Shown piece after piece: positions 1-7,622 of a stretch of 64,000 bases of DNA. Made by a program: the position numbers and the translations under genes. Location of the stretch: contig NZ_WVZN01000008.1 in NCBI RefSeq assembly GCF_011772445.1, positions 235 to 64,234 on the forward strand. Reading direction: 5' to 3'. How positions within the stretch are numbered: position 1 is the stretch's first letter; every line of letters starts with the position of its first letter. The notes below the pieces were generated by a model that had not been told where the DNA came from, did no database searches, and saw only the letters and a list, made by a program, of their open reading frames with translations. Source of the DNA: Hydrogenophaga sp. GTDB taxonomy: Bacteria; Pseudomonadota; Gammaproteobacteria; Burkholderiales; Burkholderiaceae_C.

Positions 1-120
1 TTGTGCTTCTTCTTCACTCGCTACTCCCTGATGTTGAACCCAACGCCGTGCCACATGCACGGCGCGCGCGATCACATCAGCGAGGACGAGAGAGGCCCAT
101 ACCGCGAAGGCAGTAGTTGA
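1..120 (+). CDS. possible 3' end of an unrecognised gene (partial)
   Basis: A reading frame is open from base 1 and ends in TGA at 118-120, giving 39 residues of what may be the C-terminus of a gene that starts before the window. Third codon positions are about three quarters G/C, which fits coding in this genome better than the opposite strand does. The peptide is rich in His, Tyr and Glu/Asp near its end and matches no family I recognise. It could be spurious. Bases 121-213 before the next stop codon show nothing. Confidence 0.25.
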   Translation: MCFFFTRYSLMLNPTPCHMHGARDHISEDERGPYREGSS

Positions 121-213
121 GCCGGTTTGGGGCCGGATTCAGGCAAGCCTCATGCGTTCATCAAAATCGAAGCGCCCTGCCCCACCGACAGGTGCGGCGC
201 GGTTCACCGCGGC

Positions 214-894
214 TCAATGGCCCAGCAGGTTCTGCCGCACCCGCAGCAGGTGCGCCACCGTCACCTTCTTCGCGCGCGCCGCGTCGCGGTCGCGCAGGGC
301 CTTCACGATCTCGCGGTGCTCGGCCTGGTAGGCCAGGCGCCGCTCGGGCGTCACGCTCTTCTTCTTGAGCTGGCCCCAGTCGCCCTGCGCGCGCACGGTC
401 TTCATCAGCTCGAACACATTGGCCACGAAGCTGTTGTGCGCCGCGTCGGCGATGGCCTGGTGCAGCTCGGCGTCCCAGTGCTCGAAGGCCTCCAGCGTGC
501 TCGCGCGCTCGGCCTCGTCGCAGCAGTGGTCCATGCGCTGCAGATCGGCCGAGTTGGCGTTGCGCACGGCCATGTCGATGATGGCCGGCTCCATCGCCAG
601 GCGCGCCTCCATCAGTTCGGCCGGGCTGGTGTAGCGCGACGAATCCTGCGCCACGCGGCGGCCGAGTTGGTCGCCCGCACGCTCGCTCACGTAGGTGCCG
701 CTGCCCACGGTCTGCTCGATCAGGCCCTGCTGCTTCAATTCCAGCAAGGCCTTGCGCACCGTGGTGCGGCTCACGCCGTGCTGATCCGACAGTTCGCGCT
801 CGGTGGGCAGGCGGTCGCCCGCGCGCCAGTGCCCGGACTGGAACTGGTCGAGCAGGATCTGGCGCAGGTGGGTGGCGAGGCTCATGCGCGGCAC
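214..894 (-). CDS. GntR-family regulator with FCD domain
   Basis: A 226-residue DNA-binding repressor or activator. Residues about 1-70 form the winged helix-turn-helix typical of GntR proteins, with the signature RLPTERELSDQHGVSRTTVR. The rest is an all-helical FCD ligand-binding domain, with acidic and His residues (for example HWDAELHQAIADAAHNS) of the type that binds a metal and a small carboxylate. Length is normal for the FadR/FCD subfamily. It is transcribed divergently from the FAH hydrolase and tctC genes, so it probably senses an organic acid handled by those products. A copy of the site repeated in the intergenic region lies directly against its start codon, implying autoregulation. 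The ligand is unknown. Confidence 0.9.
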   Translation of the reverse strand: MPRMSLATHLRQILLDQFQSGHWRAGDRLPTERELSDQHGVSRTTVRKALLELKQQGLIEQTVGSGTYVSERAGDQLGRRVAQDSSRYTSPAELMEARLAMEPAIIDMAVRNANSADLQRMDHCCDEAERASTLEAFEHWDAELHQAIADAAHNSFVANVFELMKTVRAQGDWGQLKKKSVTPERRLAYQAEHREIVKALRDRDAARAKKVTVAHLLRVRQNLLGH

Positions 895-895
895 T

Positions 896-915
896 GTACC
901 AAATCAGACCAATTG
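896..915 (-). promoter_or_regulatory. operator-like site at the gntR start
   Basis: Read on the minus strand the sequence is CAATTGGT, four bases, then TTTGGTAC. The same 8+8 pattern occurs on the plus strand at 991-1010, so the two copies face each other across the divergent promoter region. This copy ends one base from the gntR start codon, a position where binding would block its own expression. Confidence 0.6.
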
Positions 916-990
916 CGCTCAGTGAGCGTGCCCCAGGGTATTCCCGCAGTGGATCCGCTCCATGACGGCCTACCATTGCCGCTCTGGTAC

Positions 991-1010
991 CAATTGGTAT
1001 TTTTTGGTAC
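991..1010 (+). promoter_or_regulatory. operator-like site upstream of the FAH hydrolase gene
   Basis: CAATTGGT, four bases, TTTGGTAC on the plus strand, identical in both half-sites to the copy at 896-915. It sits inside a longer GGTACC-rich palindromic block (985-1012) and ends 25 bases before the hydrolase start. The likely binder is the adjacent FCD-GntR protein. This is inferred from position and repetition only. Confidence 0.6.
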
Positions 1011-1035
1011 CTGACATGAACCACCAGGAGATTTC

Positions 1036-1908
1036 GTGCGCATCGCCACCTTCGCCCATGAGGGCCAACGCCGCGTCGGCCTCGTCTCGGCCGACGGCCA
1101 GACCGTCACCCCTTTCGACCTGTCCCCCACCGACGCGCAGCGCGGCGCGCTGCCGCTGGTGGAAGCTGCCGCCGCTGGCCGTCCACTGCCCGGCACCAAG
1201 GGCCAAGCCATCGCCCTGTCGGCCGTTCAACTGCAGGCGCCCATCCCCCTGCCCCGCCGCAACCTCTGGTGCGTGGGCCGCAACTACCACGAGCACGCGA
1301 AGGAGCTGCAGGGCTCGGTCTTCAAGAACAACAACGCCAACCCGGCGCAGTGGCCCATCGTCTTCACCAAGGTGCCCGAGTGCGTGGTCGGCCCCACCGA
1401 TGCGGTGCGGCTGCCCGGCGAGGCCATCTCCCCGCAGATCGACTACGAGGCCGAACTGGCCGTGGTCATCGGCACCGGCGGCAAGAACATCGCCAAGGCC
1501 GACGCGATGAAGCATGTGTGGGGCTACACCATCGTCAACGACGTCACCGCGCGCGACGTGCAGATGCGCCACCAGCAGTGGGACATGGGCAAGAGCTTCG
1601 ACACCTTCTGCCCCATGGGGCCCTGGATCGTGACGGCCGACGAACTCGACGGCCAGCACACGCGCGTGCGCTGCTGGGTCAACGGCGAGCCTCGGCAGGA
1701 TGGCCGCACCGAGGACCTGATCTTCGACATCCCCACGCTGATCGAGACCATCTCGCGCGGCATCACGCTCCACCCCGGCGACGTGATCGCCACCGGCACG
1801 CCCGCCGGCGTCGGCATGGGTCTGAGTCCGCCGCAGTTCCTCAAGGCCGGCGACGTGGTGCGCATCGAGATCGATGGCATCGGCCAGATCGAGAACCGCT
1901 TCGCCTGA
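1036..1908 (+). CDS. fumarylacetoacetate hydrolase (FAH) family protein
   Basis: A 290-residue soluble enzyme of the FAH superfamily, whose members hydrolyse, decarboxylate or isomerise beta-keto acids in aromatic and sugar-acid catabolism. The start is GTG at 1036, with AGGAG at 1026-1030. The N-terminal part is the small cap domain. The catalytic domain begins near residue 75 (NLWCVGRNYHEHAKEL) and shows the metal-binding acidic residues in DYEAELAVVIG, the VNDVTARD segment and the GDVIATGTPAGVG loop. The tctC gene follows 55 bases later, so uptake and breakdown of one organic acid are probably coupled under the GntR regulator. The exact substrate cannot be read from the sequence. Confidence 0.92.
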   Translation: MRIATFAHEGQRRVGLVSADGQTVTPFDLSPTDAQRGALPLVEAAAAGRPLPGTKGQAIALSAVQLQAPIPLPRRNLWCVGRNYHEHAKELQGSVFKNNNANPAQWPIVFTKVPECVVGPTDAVRLPGEAISPQIDYEAELAVVIGTGGKNIAKADAMKHVWGYTIVNDVTARDVQMRHQQWDMGKSFDTFCPMGPWIVTADELDGQHTRVRCWVNGEPRQDGRTEDLIFDIPTLIETISRGITLHPGDVIATGTPAGVGMGLSPPQFLKAGDVVRIEIDGIGQIENRFA

Positions 1909-1963
1909 ACCTTTCTCTCCGCTTTTTTTTCGCGCACACCACAACAGACAGGAGACACACGCC

Positions 1964-2947
1964 ATGCAACGACGCGACTTCCACCGCCTGCTCGGCGCCT
2001 CGGCGGCCCTGGGCCTCACCGGCCTGGCCCCCGCCTTCGCGCAGGACCCGTACCCCAGCAAGCCCATCACCATGGTCGTGCCCTTCCCGCCCGGTGGCGT
2101 GGCCGACACCGTGGGCCGCCCCGTGGCCGAGGCCATGGGCCGGCACCTGAACCAGTCGGTGGTGGTCGTCAACCGCGGCGGCGCGGGCGGTGCCATCGGC
2201 ATGGCGGCTGTGGCCAAGGCCCCGGCCGATGGCTACACGGTGCTCATGGCCTTGTCGTCGCTGGTGGTCCTGCCCGAGGCCGACCGCATCCTCAATCGGC
2301 CCGCGCAGTTCGAGGTGAACCAGCTCGCGCCCATCGCGCGCATGACGGCCGACCCCACCGTGCTGGTGGTGCGCGCCGACAGCCCCTGGAAAACCTACGC
2401 CGAGTTCATCGCTTACGCCAAGGCCAACCCCGGGCGCATCACCTTCGGCTCCTCGGGCAACTACGGCACCATGCAGGTGCCCATGGAGCAGCTCAAGGCC
2501 GCCACCAACACCTTCATGCTGCACGTGCCCTACACCGGCGCGGGGCCGGCCATCGTGGGCCTGCTCGGCGGCCAGGTGGAGGCCCTGGCCAGCGGCCCGG
2601 CCAGCGTCGTCGGTCACATCAAGAGCGGGCGCATGCGCGCGCTGGCGCACTGGGGCGAAGGCCGCCTGGCCCTGCTGCCCGACGTGCCCAGCTTCAAGGA
2701 ACTGGGTGTGAACATCAGCTACTCGCAGTGGGCCGGCCTGTTCGCGCCGGCGGGCACCCCGCAGGCGGCCATCGACAAGCTGCGCGAGGCCGCGCGCGCC
2801 GCCGCGCGCGACGAGCGCACCATCCAGGTGATGACCACCGCCGGCACGCAGTTCCAGTACCAGGACGCGGCCGAGTTCGACGCCTTCGTGAAAGCCGACG
2901 CGGCGGCGATGAAGAGCGTGGTGCAGCGCATCGGCAAGGTGAACTGA
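1964..2947 (+). CDS. Bug/TctC-family tripartite tricarboxylate transporter substrate-binding protein
   Basis: A 327-residue periplasmic solute-binding protein. The start is ATG at 1964, with AGGAG at 1950-1954; an open frame extends upstream but lacks a ribosome site. Residues 1-26 are a signal peptide opening with MQRRDF and ending at AFA. The mature part has the Bug-family hallmarks YPSKPITMVVPFPPGG near its N-terminus and PADGYTVLM about residue 90. Such proteins bind carboxylates and are abundant in Burkholderiales, often without adjacent TctA/TctB membrane genes, as here. It follows the FAH hydrolase in one operon. Confidence 0.93.
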   Translation: MQRRDFHRLLGASAALGLTGLAPAFAQDPYPSKPITMVVPFPPGGVADTVGRPVAEAMGRHLNQSVVVVNRGGAGGAIGMAAVAKAPADGYTVLMALSSLVVLPEADRILNRPAQFEVNQLAPIARMTADPTVLVVRADSPWKTYAEFIAYAKANPGRITFGSSGNYGTMQVPMEQLKAATNTFMLHVPYTGAGPAIVGLLGGQVEALASGPASVVGHIKSGRMRALAHWGEGRLALLPDVPSFKELGVNISYSQWAGLFAPAGTPQAAIDKLREAARAAARDERTIQVMTTAGTQFQYQDAAEFDAFVKADAAAMKSVVQRIGKVN

Positions 2948-3000
2948 GCGCGGCGCGCTGGCCGGCCCGAACCGTTCAGGCCGGAAAGCGCGCGCCGCTC
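2946..3000 (+). terminator. hairpin terminator after the FAH-tctC operon
   Basis: Two 22-base arms, 2946-2967 and 2979-3000, pair at 18 of 22 positions around an 11-base loop that can itself pair GAAC with GTTC. The first arm starts inside the tctC stop codon. There is no clear T-run, so it may be a GC-rich hairpin terminator or an mRNA-stabilising element. Confidence 0.55.
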
Positions 3001-3079
3001 AGTTCGATGATGGCCGCGTCGCCGCGCAGCTGCGCTGCACTACCATGCCCGTTGGCTTCAAGACATCAGGGAGAGCCAT

Positions 3080-3432
3080 ATGGGCGTTGCTCGAAGGGTC
3101 CGTCTTCTGCTGGCGATCGCTCTGGTACTCGCCGGCAGCGGTGTCCAGTCCGAGGTGTACCGCTGGACAGACAGCCAGGGCCGGGTCCATTTCGGAGACC
3201 GGCCTGATGCCGCGGCAGCACAGGGGGCGAAGAAGGTGCTGGTTCCCCGCCCGAACCGATACCCAAACCCGGCGTTGCCGCGCAACGGCAAGACAGCTGT
3301 CAGGCGAAGTGGGCCGCGTTTCGAGCCAGCACGGAATGTTTTGCCGCCTGCGGCAAACACATCGGCAGGAGTGGCCGAAGAAACAACGCCGGCTGTGTGC
3401 AGTGCGAGGACATGCCGATGCCCCGGTGCTGA
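3080..3432 (+). pseudogene. DUF4124-type exported protein, interrupted by a frameshift
   Basis: From ATG 3080 (GGGAGA just upstream) the frame encodes a signal peptide and the DUF4124 signature VYRWTDSQGRVHFGDRP, then degenerates into an Arg/Pro-rich tail that would run over the thioesterase gene to 3529. In the -1 frame from about 3250 the sequence instead reads a Cys-rich tail, starting CQAKWAAFRASTECF and ending in PMPRC and TGA at 3430-3432, two bases before the neighbouring gene. That tail is typical of DUF4124-like small secreted proteins. The simplest reading is a gene of about 117 codons with one lost base in the G- or C-runs between 3222 and 3253. Either it is a true pseudogene or the base is a sequencing error. 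Confidence 0.7.
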
Positions 3433-3434
3433 AG

Positions 3435-3854
3435 TCAGGCCTCCTTGGCCAGCACAGTCAGCAGCGTCTCGCCGGTGGCGACCAATTTCTCGACGCCGTC
3501 CTCGATGGCGTACAGCTCGCAGGCGGTAAACACCTGCTGCCGGCCCGGCTTGACGACACGGGCCCTGGCAAGAAAGCGCTGCCCGGCAGCGGGTCGCAGG
3601 CAGTTGACCGAGAAGTGGGCCGCCAGCAAGCGCGGGCCCACCAACGTTGCCGCCGCAAAGCCACAGGCGGTATCAATGAGCGCGCCCACCAGCCCCGCGT
3701 GAAGGAAGCCGGCGTACTGTCCCGCCTCTTTGCGCCAGGGCATCGCCAACTCCACCGCACCCGGCGCGCAGGACACCACGTCAAAGCCGCACCATCGGTT
3801 GAACTCGGCCGATGCATTGATGCGTCGTACCAGCGCGGTCGGATCCTCGTCCAT
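3435..3854 (-). CDS. PaaI-like hotdog-fold thioesterase
   Basis: A 139-residue hotdog-fold acyl-CoA thioesterase. I chose ATG 3854 because CTGGAG precedes it, rather than the upstream in-frame codon at 3896. The central segment AGFLHAGLVGALIDTACGFAA is the hotdog helix, carrying the HAG/Gly motif and the catalytic Asp of PaaI/YdiI-type enzymes. The C-terminal strands (SVNCLRPA, ARVVKPGRQQ) complete the fold. These enzymes release free acids from aromatic or aliphatic acyl-CoAs. It is convergent with the DUF4124 gene. The substrate is unknown. Confidence 0.88.
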   Translation of the reverse strand: MDEDPTALVRRINASAEFNRWCGFDVVSCAPGAVELAMPWRKEAGQYAGFLHAGLVGALIDTACGFAAATLVGPRLLAAHFSVNCLRPAAGQRFLARARVVKPGRQQVFTACELYAIEDGVEKLVATGETLLTVLAKEA

Positions 3855-4255
3855 GGTGCAGCTCCAGGCAGATGGTGTGCCTGGAAAATAGAACACCCCG
3901 TTGCGGCTGGCTGTCCACCGAGCGACAGCGGCCGCCGGGAGGGGCGTTCACCTCACAGCCCCAATGACGTGAGCCCGGGATGGTTGCCGGCGTCGTCGTG
4001 CCATTCGTACGCAAACCGGACAGCGATGCGATGGCCGTCAAAAGTACGGCGGTGATCCGGCGAGCGCTCTGCGAGCGCTTCAGTTCATTGCCGACCGGCT
4101 GAGCACTCCTGACTGACACAGCGCGCTGAACGACCGCGTCCCGGAGTGACATGACCCCGGTCACTTCCCGCTCCACCGCCCGCCTTCGACACTTGCAGGA
4201 CCGTGTCGCCGCACCGGCGCGCGTTGCCCACCTTCATGTCGAGACGAGGTCCTGC
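3855..4255. other. 400-base gap with one palindromic site and no convincing gene
   Basis: A minus-strand open frame (3781-4176) overlaps the thioesterase and lacks coding character. A plus-strand stretch ending at 4102 (…MAVKSTAVIRRALC…) has no start signal. The only structured element is TGACCCCGGTCA at 4152-4163, about 90 bases before the next gene, whose arms are shared with the site at 5835-5846. Confidence 0.4.
4152..4163. promoter_or_regulatory. TGACC-N2-GGTCA inverted repeat, copy 1
   Basis: Perfect 5-base arms TGACC/GGTCA around CC. The same arms recur at 5835-5846 around CG. Each copy lies 80-95 bases upstream of a small exported protein gene (4256 plus strand; 5748 minus strand). 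This suggests a shared regulator, which is not identified in the window. Confidence 0.4.
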
Positions 4256-4801
4256 ATGCTTTCCGCCACTTTCAAGCGCCTCCCCCTGCACGGCTGCCTT
4301 GCGCTGATGCCCGTGCTCGCCAGCGCGCAGATCGGCCCCTTGCTCACCACGGAGCCGATGCGCAGCGTGCGGCAACTGGGAGACGGCGACTTGAGCTGCG
4401 CGCAGATCCATGCGGAAACCCAGACCTTGGAGAAAGCCGGGCAGGCGCACCAGGCCGAAGCGGCGCAGGCGCAGCAGGCCATGACGGACACGCAGAACGA
4501 GATGATGAAGCTCGCCAGCGAAGGCCGGGGCGGCGTGGGGTCCGCCATCGGCGGCAGCTTGCTGGGGCTGATACCCGGTGGCGCCCAGATGCAGGGCTAT
4601 GCCATGCAGGCGGCGGCTGAGGCGCGCCGGGCCGGCATGCAGGACAGCACCAACACGATGATGCAGGCGCAGACGCGCCTGGTGAATGCGGAACAGGCGC
4701 TGGAACACGTGCAGGCGCGCAGCGAGCACCTGGTGGACCTGTTCCTCAAGAAAGGCTGCAAGCTGTCGGAAGTGAAGGCCGCGATGGATGCAACCCAATG
4801 A
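4256..4801 (+). CDS. exported protein of unknown function with a glycine-zipper segment
   Basis: 181 residues. The ATG at 4256 begins a clear signal peptide (MLSATFKRLPLHGCLALMPV, cleavage near ASA/QIG); upstream in-frame codons would spoil it. After an N-terminal region containing LSCAQIHAETQTLEKAG comes an Ala/Gln/Glu-rich helix, a glycine-zipper-like stretch (GGVGSAIGGSLLGLIPGG, about residues 94-111) and a second long Ala-rich helix with coiled-coil character. It ends with one conserved-looking Cys. I do not recognise the family. Periplasmic or outer-membrane association is plausible. Confidence 0.75.
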   Translation: MLSATFKRLPLHGCLALMPVLASAQIGPLLTTEPMRSVRQLGDGDLSCAQIHAETQTLEKAGQAHQAEAAQAQQAMTDTQNEMMKLASEGRGGVGSAIGGSLLGLIPGGAQMQGYAMQAAAEARRAGMQDSTNTMMQAQTRLVNAEQALEHVQARSEHLVDLFLKKGCKLSEVKAAMDATQ

Positions 4802-4807
4802 ACCCGC

Positions 4808-4842
4808 GTCAGCGGCAGTTTCGATCGACAGCCGTCGCCATG
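4808..4842 (-). repeat. degenerate copy of the 3' end of the 5440-5748 gene
   Basis: This stretch matches 5438-5473 closely (shared GCGTCAGCGGCAGTT and GATCGA, then CGTCG and CATGG). On the minus strand both encode a similar last decapeptide, MATAVDRNCR here and MTTTFDQNCR in the intact gene, followed by TGA. It abuts the AhpD-like gene, suggesting a partial tandem duplication whose copy was mostly lost. Confidence 0.5.
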
Positions 4843-4844
4843 GC

Positions 4845-5294
4845 TCAACTCCTGGCGCGTGGCTTGAGACGGAAACTCACGCCGAGCCGGTTGATCGCAT
4901 TCATCGCCGCGATGGTCAAGGTCAGGTCCACCAGGTCCTTCTCGCCGAACACCGCCAGCGCGGCTGCGTAGGCTTCGTCGGAAGCGTGCGTTTCGCTCAC
5001 ACGCGTGACTTCCTCTGACCACGCCAGCGCGGCACGCTCCCGCTCCGTGAACAGATGCTCGACTTCGTGCCAGACTGGAACCAGCACCGCCTTGTCGACA
5101 GACACCCCCTCCTTGAGCAGGTCGCGGGTGTGAATGTCGATGCAATGTGCACACCCGTTGATTTGCGACACACGCAGGAAGACCAGGTGGACAAGGGCGC
5201 TGGACAGGTTCGTGTCGTTGACGACGTAGTGATGCAGGACACCGATTGCCTTTGCCCCTTCGGGAGAAACCGCAAACCAGTTCGCGCGGGCCAT
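4845..5294 (-). CDS. AhpD-like carboxymuconolactone decarboxylase-family protein
   Basis: 149 residues. The ATG at 5294 follows AAAGGATCG and is preferred to the longer frame reaching 5429. The core AhpD motif with the redox pair is present as INGCAHCIDIH: two Cys separated by two residues, then His three positions after the second Cys. The central helices (HLFTERERAALAWSEEVTRV) match the CMD family. Such proteins act as peroxide-linked reductases or stress proteins. It is a stand-alone gene lying between two copies of a short repeat. A second, different AhpD-like gene is at 31709-32170. Confidence 0.88.
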   Translation of the reverse strand: MARANWFAVSPEGAKAIGVLHHYVVNDTNLSSALVHLVFLRVSQINGCAHCIDIHTRDLLKEGVSVDKAVLVPVWHEVEHLFTERERAALAWSEEVTRVSETHASDEAYAAALAVFGEKDLVDLTLTIAAMNAINRLGVSFRLKPRARS

Positions 5295-5437
5295 GATGTT
5301 CGATCCTTTCAAGTCAGGGTTGTTGACAGCCGGAAACTCGGCTTGTCCCACCCCAGACGGATCACACCCGCGCGTTGTGACAGATCGCGAGCCCACGGCC
5401 CGCGGTCGTGCATCCGGAGCGCGGCCCAATGAGGGCG

Positions 5438-5473
5438 CGTCAGCGGCAGTTCTGATCGAAGGTCGTCGTCATG
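5438..5473 (-). repeat. repeat partner of 4808-4842 (3' end of small exported-protein gene)
   Basis: This copy forms the intact C-terminal codons and stop of the 5440-5748 gene. The matching fragment at 4808-4842 is without the rest of the gene. Confidence 0.5.
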
Positions 5474-5748
5474 GTGTCGATCACCGTGGGACGCACCTTG
5501 AGCCAGGCCTCGGCCTTCATGCGGTTGGCGTCGGCTTCGCATTGAAGGTGCGCGGGCGCGGGCGGCTTCTGCGGCATCAGCCGGATCAGGCCGGACAAGG
5601 CCGCGCAGTACTGTTTGAAGTCCTTCTTCTGCAAGGCGCTGTCGCGTTGGGCCCGCAGTTTCTCGTGCTCGGCGCAGGGCGCGTCATTGGCCGCCAAGGC
5701 GGCGGTGGCCACGAGGTACAGGGTCAGGGCGAGGAGCGGTCGGGGCAT
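5440..5748 (-). CDS. small exported protein of unknown function
   Basis: 102 residues. The ATG at 5748 gives a clean signal peptide (MPRPLLALTLYLVATAALAA); earlier in-frame codons add an unlikely polar leader. The mature protein is helical, with three Cys (PCAEHEKL, FKQYCAALSG, HLQCEADANRMK) and a final Cys two residues from the C-terminus (QNCR), so disulfides are likely in the periplasm. I do not recognise the family. A palindrome GTGACCCGGGTCAC lies 86 bases upstream. Confidence 0.7.
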   Translation of the reverse strand: MPRPLLALTLYLVATAALAANDAPCAEHEKLRAQRDSALQKKDFKQYCAALSGLIRLMPQKPPAPAHLQCEADANRMKAEAWLKVRPTVIDTMTTTFDQNCR

Positions 5749-5833
5749 GGAGACAGGTTCCGATCGTGACGTGGGTTGGGACGTGGATTGAACAGACGGC
5801 ACCGAGTGTCGATGTGCGTCCCGCCCGGCGTAA

Positions 5834-5847
5834 GTGACCCGGGTCAC
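5834..5847. promoter_or_regulatory. perfect 14-base palindrome GTGACCCGGGTCAC
   Basis: It lies between the start of the 5440-5748 gene and the end of the histidine kinase gene. Its inner part is TGACC-N2-GGTCA, as at 4152-4163. Position suggests an operator for the small exported-protein gene. Confidence 0.45.
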
Positions 5848-5866
5848 ATGCGCGGGCCATTGCCTG

Positions 5867-7615
5867 TCAGCGCGCCAGCGCGTCCAGCAGTTGCTGCGCC
5901 AGCACCGGCTTGTGCAGGAAGGGCACGCCGCTGGCCTTGATCTCGCTGATGCGCTGCGGCGCGGTCTCGCCCGTCACCAGCAGGGTGCGCAGCTGCGGCG
6001 CGCTGCCGCGCAGCGCGAGCAGAAACGCCAGCCCGTTGCTGTCGCCCGGCAGGCGGTCGTCGGACACGACGGCCTCGATCGGGTGCGCGTCGAGCAGTTG
6101 CCGCGCCTGCGGCAGGTCGCTCGCGCCGTGCACGGTGCAACCGTACGACGAGAGCAGCAACGTCAGCGCCTCGCGCCCCACCCGCTCGTCGTCGACGATG
6201 AGCACGTGGCGCGGCAGGCGCCCTTCGCTCACCACGGGGTCGGCGGGCGCGGGCGCGCCCAGCGCGGCCGCTCCCTCGACGGCCTGCCGCGCCCACACCC
6301 GGAATCGCGTGCCGCGCCCTGGCGTGGACGAGAGTTCGACGGGGTGCTCCAGCAGGCTCGACAGGCGCTTGACGATGGACAGGCCGATGCCCAGGCCGGC
6401 GGCGCGGTCGCGCTGCGGGTTGTCCAACTGGTAGAACTCGTCGAACACGCGCGCCTGGTGCTCGCGGGCGATGCCGATGCCGGTGTCGATGACCTCGAAG
6501 CAGACCCAGCCGGGGTGCGCCGCCGGTGCCCCCGTGCGGGCCGCGATCAGCACGCCGCCGCTGCGCGTGTACTTGATGGCGTTGTCGATGAGGTTGCCGA
6601 GCAGGCGCGTGAGCAGCAAGGCGTCGCTCATCACGGCCAACTCGCCCGGCGCGCGGAAGCGGATCTGCAGATCGCGCGCCTGCGCGCTGCCGGCGAAGGT
6701 GTGGTTGAGCGAGAGAAACAGCCCGTGCACGCGAACGGCCTCGACGCAGGGCTGCACCGCACCCGCGTCCAGCCGCGAGATGTCGAGCATGGTGTCGAGG
6801 GACTGGTTGAGCAGGCGCACCGAATGGCTCAGGCGGGTGACGGTCTGCGCGCTGTCCGGGTCCAGCCGCGAACGCGCCAGCACCGAGGTGAACAGCGAGA
6901 TGGCGTGCAGGGGTTGGCGCAAATCATGGCTGGCGGACGCGAGGAAGCGGCTCTTCTCGCGGTTGGCGTTTTCCACCAGCTCCACCTGCTGCGCCAGGCG
7001 GCGGGCCAGGTCTTCCTTCTCGAATCGCACCGTGAGCGATTGCTCCAGCAGGTCGGCCTGCTGGAAGGTCCACTTGAGCGTCATCACCAGAAAGAGCGCC
7101 ATGCAGGCGGCCAGCACCCAGCCGACCAGGCCACCGTGCCAAAGGCAGGCGCTGACCATGCCCGCGCCGGCCGGCAGGCTGAAGGCGGCAATGGTCTGGC
7201 GGTGGGTGGAGACGATCGCGGAGCCCAGCGAGACCGCGCCCATGATGAAGATGGAGATCAGCACGGTGTCGTCGGTGCTGCGGTGGGCGCTCAGCATCCA
7301 GGGCGCCAGGCCCCACATGCTGCCCAGCAGCAGGATGTCGCGCACACGGCCGCGGAGGATGTCGGGCAGTTCGTGGTCCGGCAGCGGCCCGCGGGCCTGC
7401 AGCGTTCTTCGTCGCAGGTAGGTGACGGCGACGACGGCATAGAACAGACCGAGCCAGACCAGCGCCAGCACGGAGGCCCATTTCAAGTAGAAGACCACCG
7501 CCAGCGGTGTGGCGAAGGGAATGGGCGAGAGGATGCGCACCGGCCCGGTTTTCTGCAGCAGCAGCTCGAGCCGGATGCGCTGCACGGCCACGCGGGTCGA
7601 CGCCCCCTCGCTCAC
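5867..7615 (-). CDS. hybrid sensor histidine kinase with C-terminal receiver domain
   Basis: 582 residues. The GTG start at 7615 is eight bases past the stop of the response regulator gene, with which it forms an operon. Residues about 35-195 contain several hydrophobic segments forming a membrane sensor region. The H-box is SASHDLRQPLHA with phospho-acceptor His230. The ATP-binding domain shows LIDNAIKY (N box), VIDTGIGIA (G1) and GLGIGLSIV (G2). A receiver domain follows from about residue 455, with Asp519 in the SDDRLPG motif. The layout (membrane sensor, kinase, own receiver) fits hybrid kinases that control a separate regulator, presumably the preceding NarL-type protein. The signal is unknown. 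Confidence 0.92.
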   Translation of the reverse strand: MSEGASTRVAVQRIRLELLLQKTGPVRILSPIPFATPLAVVFYLKWASVLALVWLGLFYAVVAVTYLRRRTLQARGPLPDHELPDILRGRVRDILLLGSMWGLAPWMLSAHRSTDDTVLISIFIMGAVSLGSAIVSTHRQTIAAFSLPAGAGMVSACLWHGGLVGWVLAACMALFLVMTLKWTFQQADLLEQSLTVRFEKEDLARRLAQQVELVENANREKSRFLASASHDLRQPLHAISLFTSVLARSRLDPDSAQTVTRLSHSVRLLNQSLDTMLDISRLDAGAVQPCVEAVRVHGLFLSLNHTFAGSAQARDLQIRFRAPGELAVMSDALLLTRLLGNLIDNAIKYTRSGGVLIAARTGAPAAHPGWVCFEVIDTGIGIAREHQARVFDEFYQLDNPQRDRAAGLGIGLSIVKRLSSLLEHPVELSSTPGRGTRFRVWARQAVEGAAALGAPAPADPVVSEGRLPRHVLIVDDERVGREALTLLLSSYGCTVHGASDLPQARQLLDAHPIEAVVSDDRLPGDSNGLAFLLALRGSAPQLRTLLVTGETAPQRISEIKASGVPFLHKPVLAQQLLDALAR

Positions 7616-7622
7616 GGCCGGC

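Noticed and set aside
3781..4176. Minus-strand frame of 131 codons upstream of the thioesterase
   Set aside because: It overlaps the thioesterase start in another frame and lacks a ribosome site or domain.
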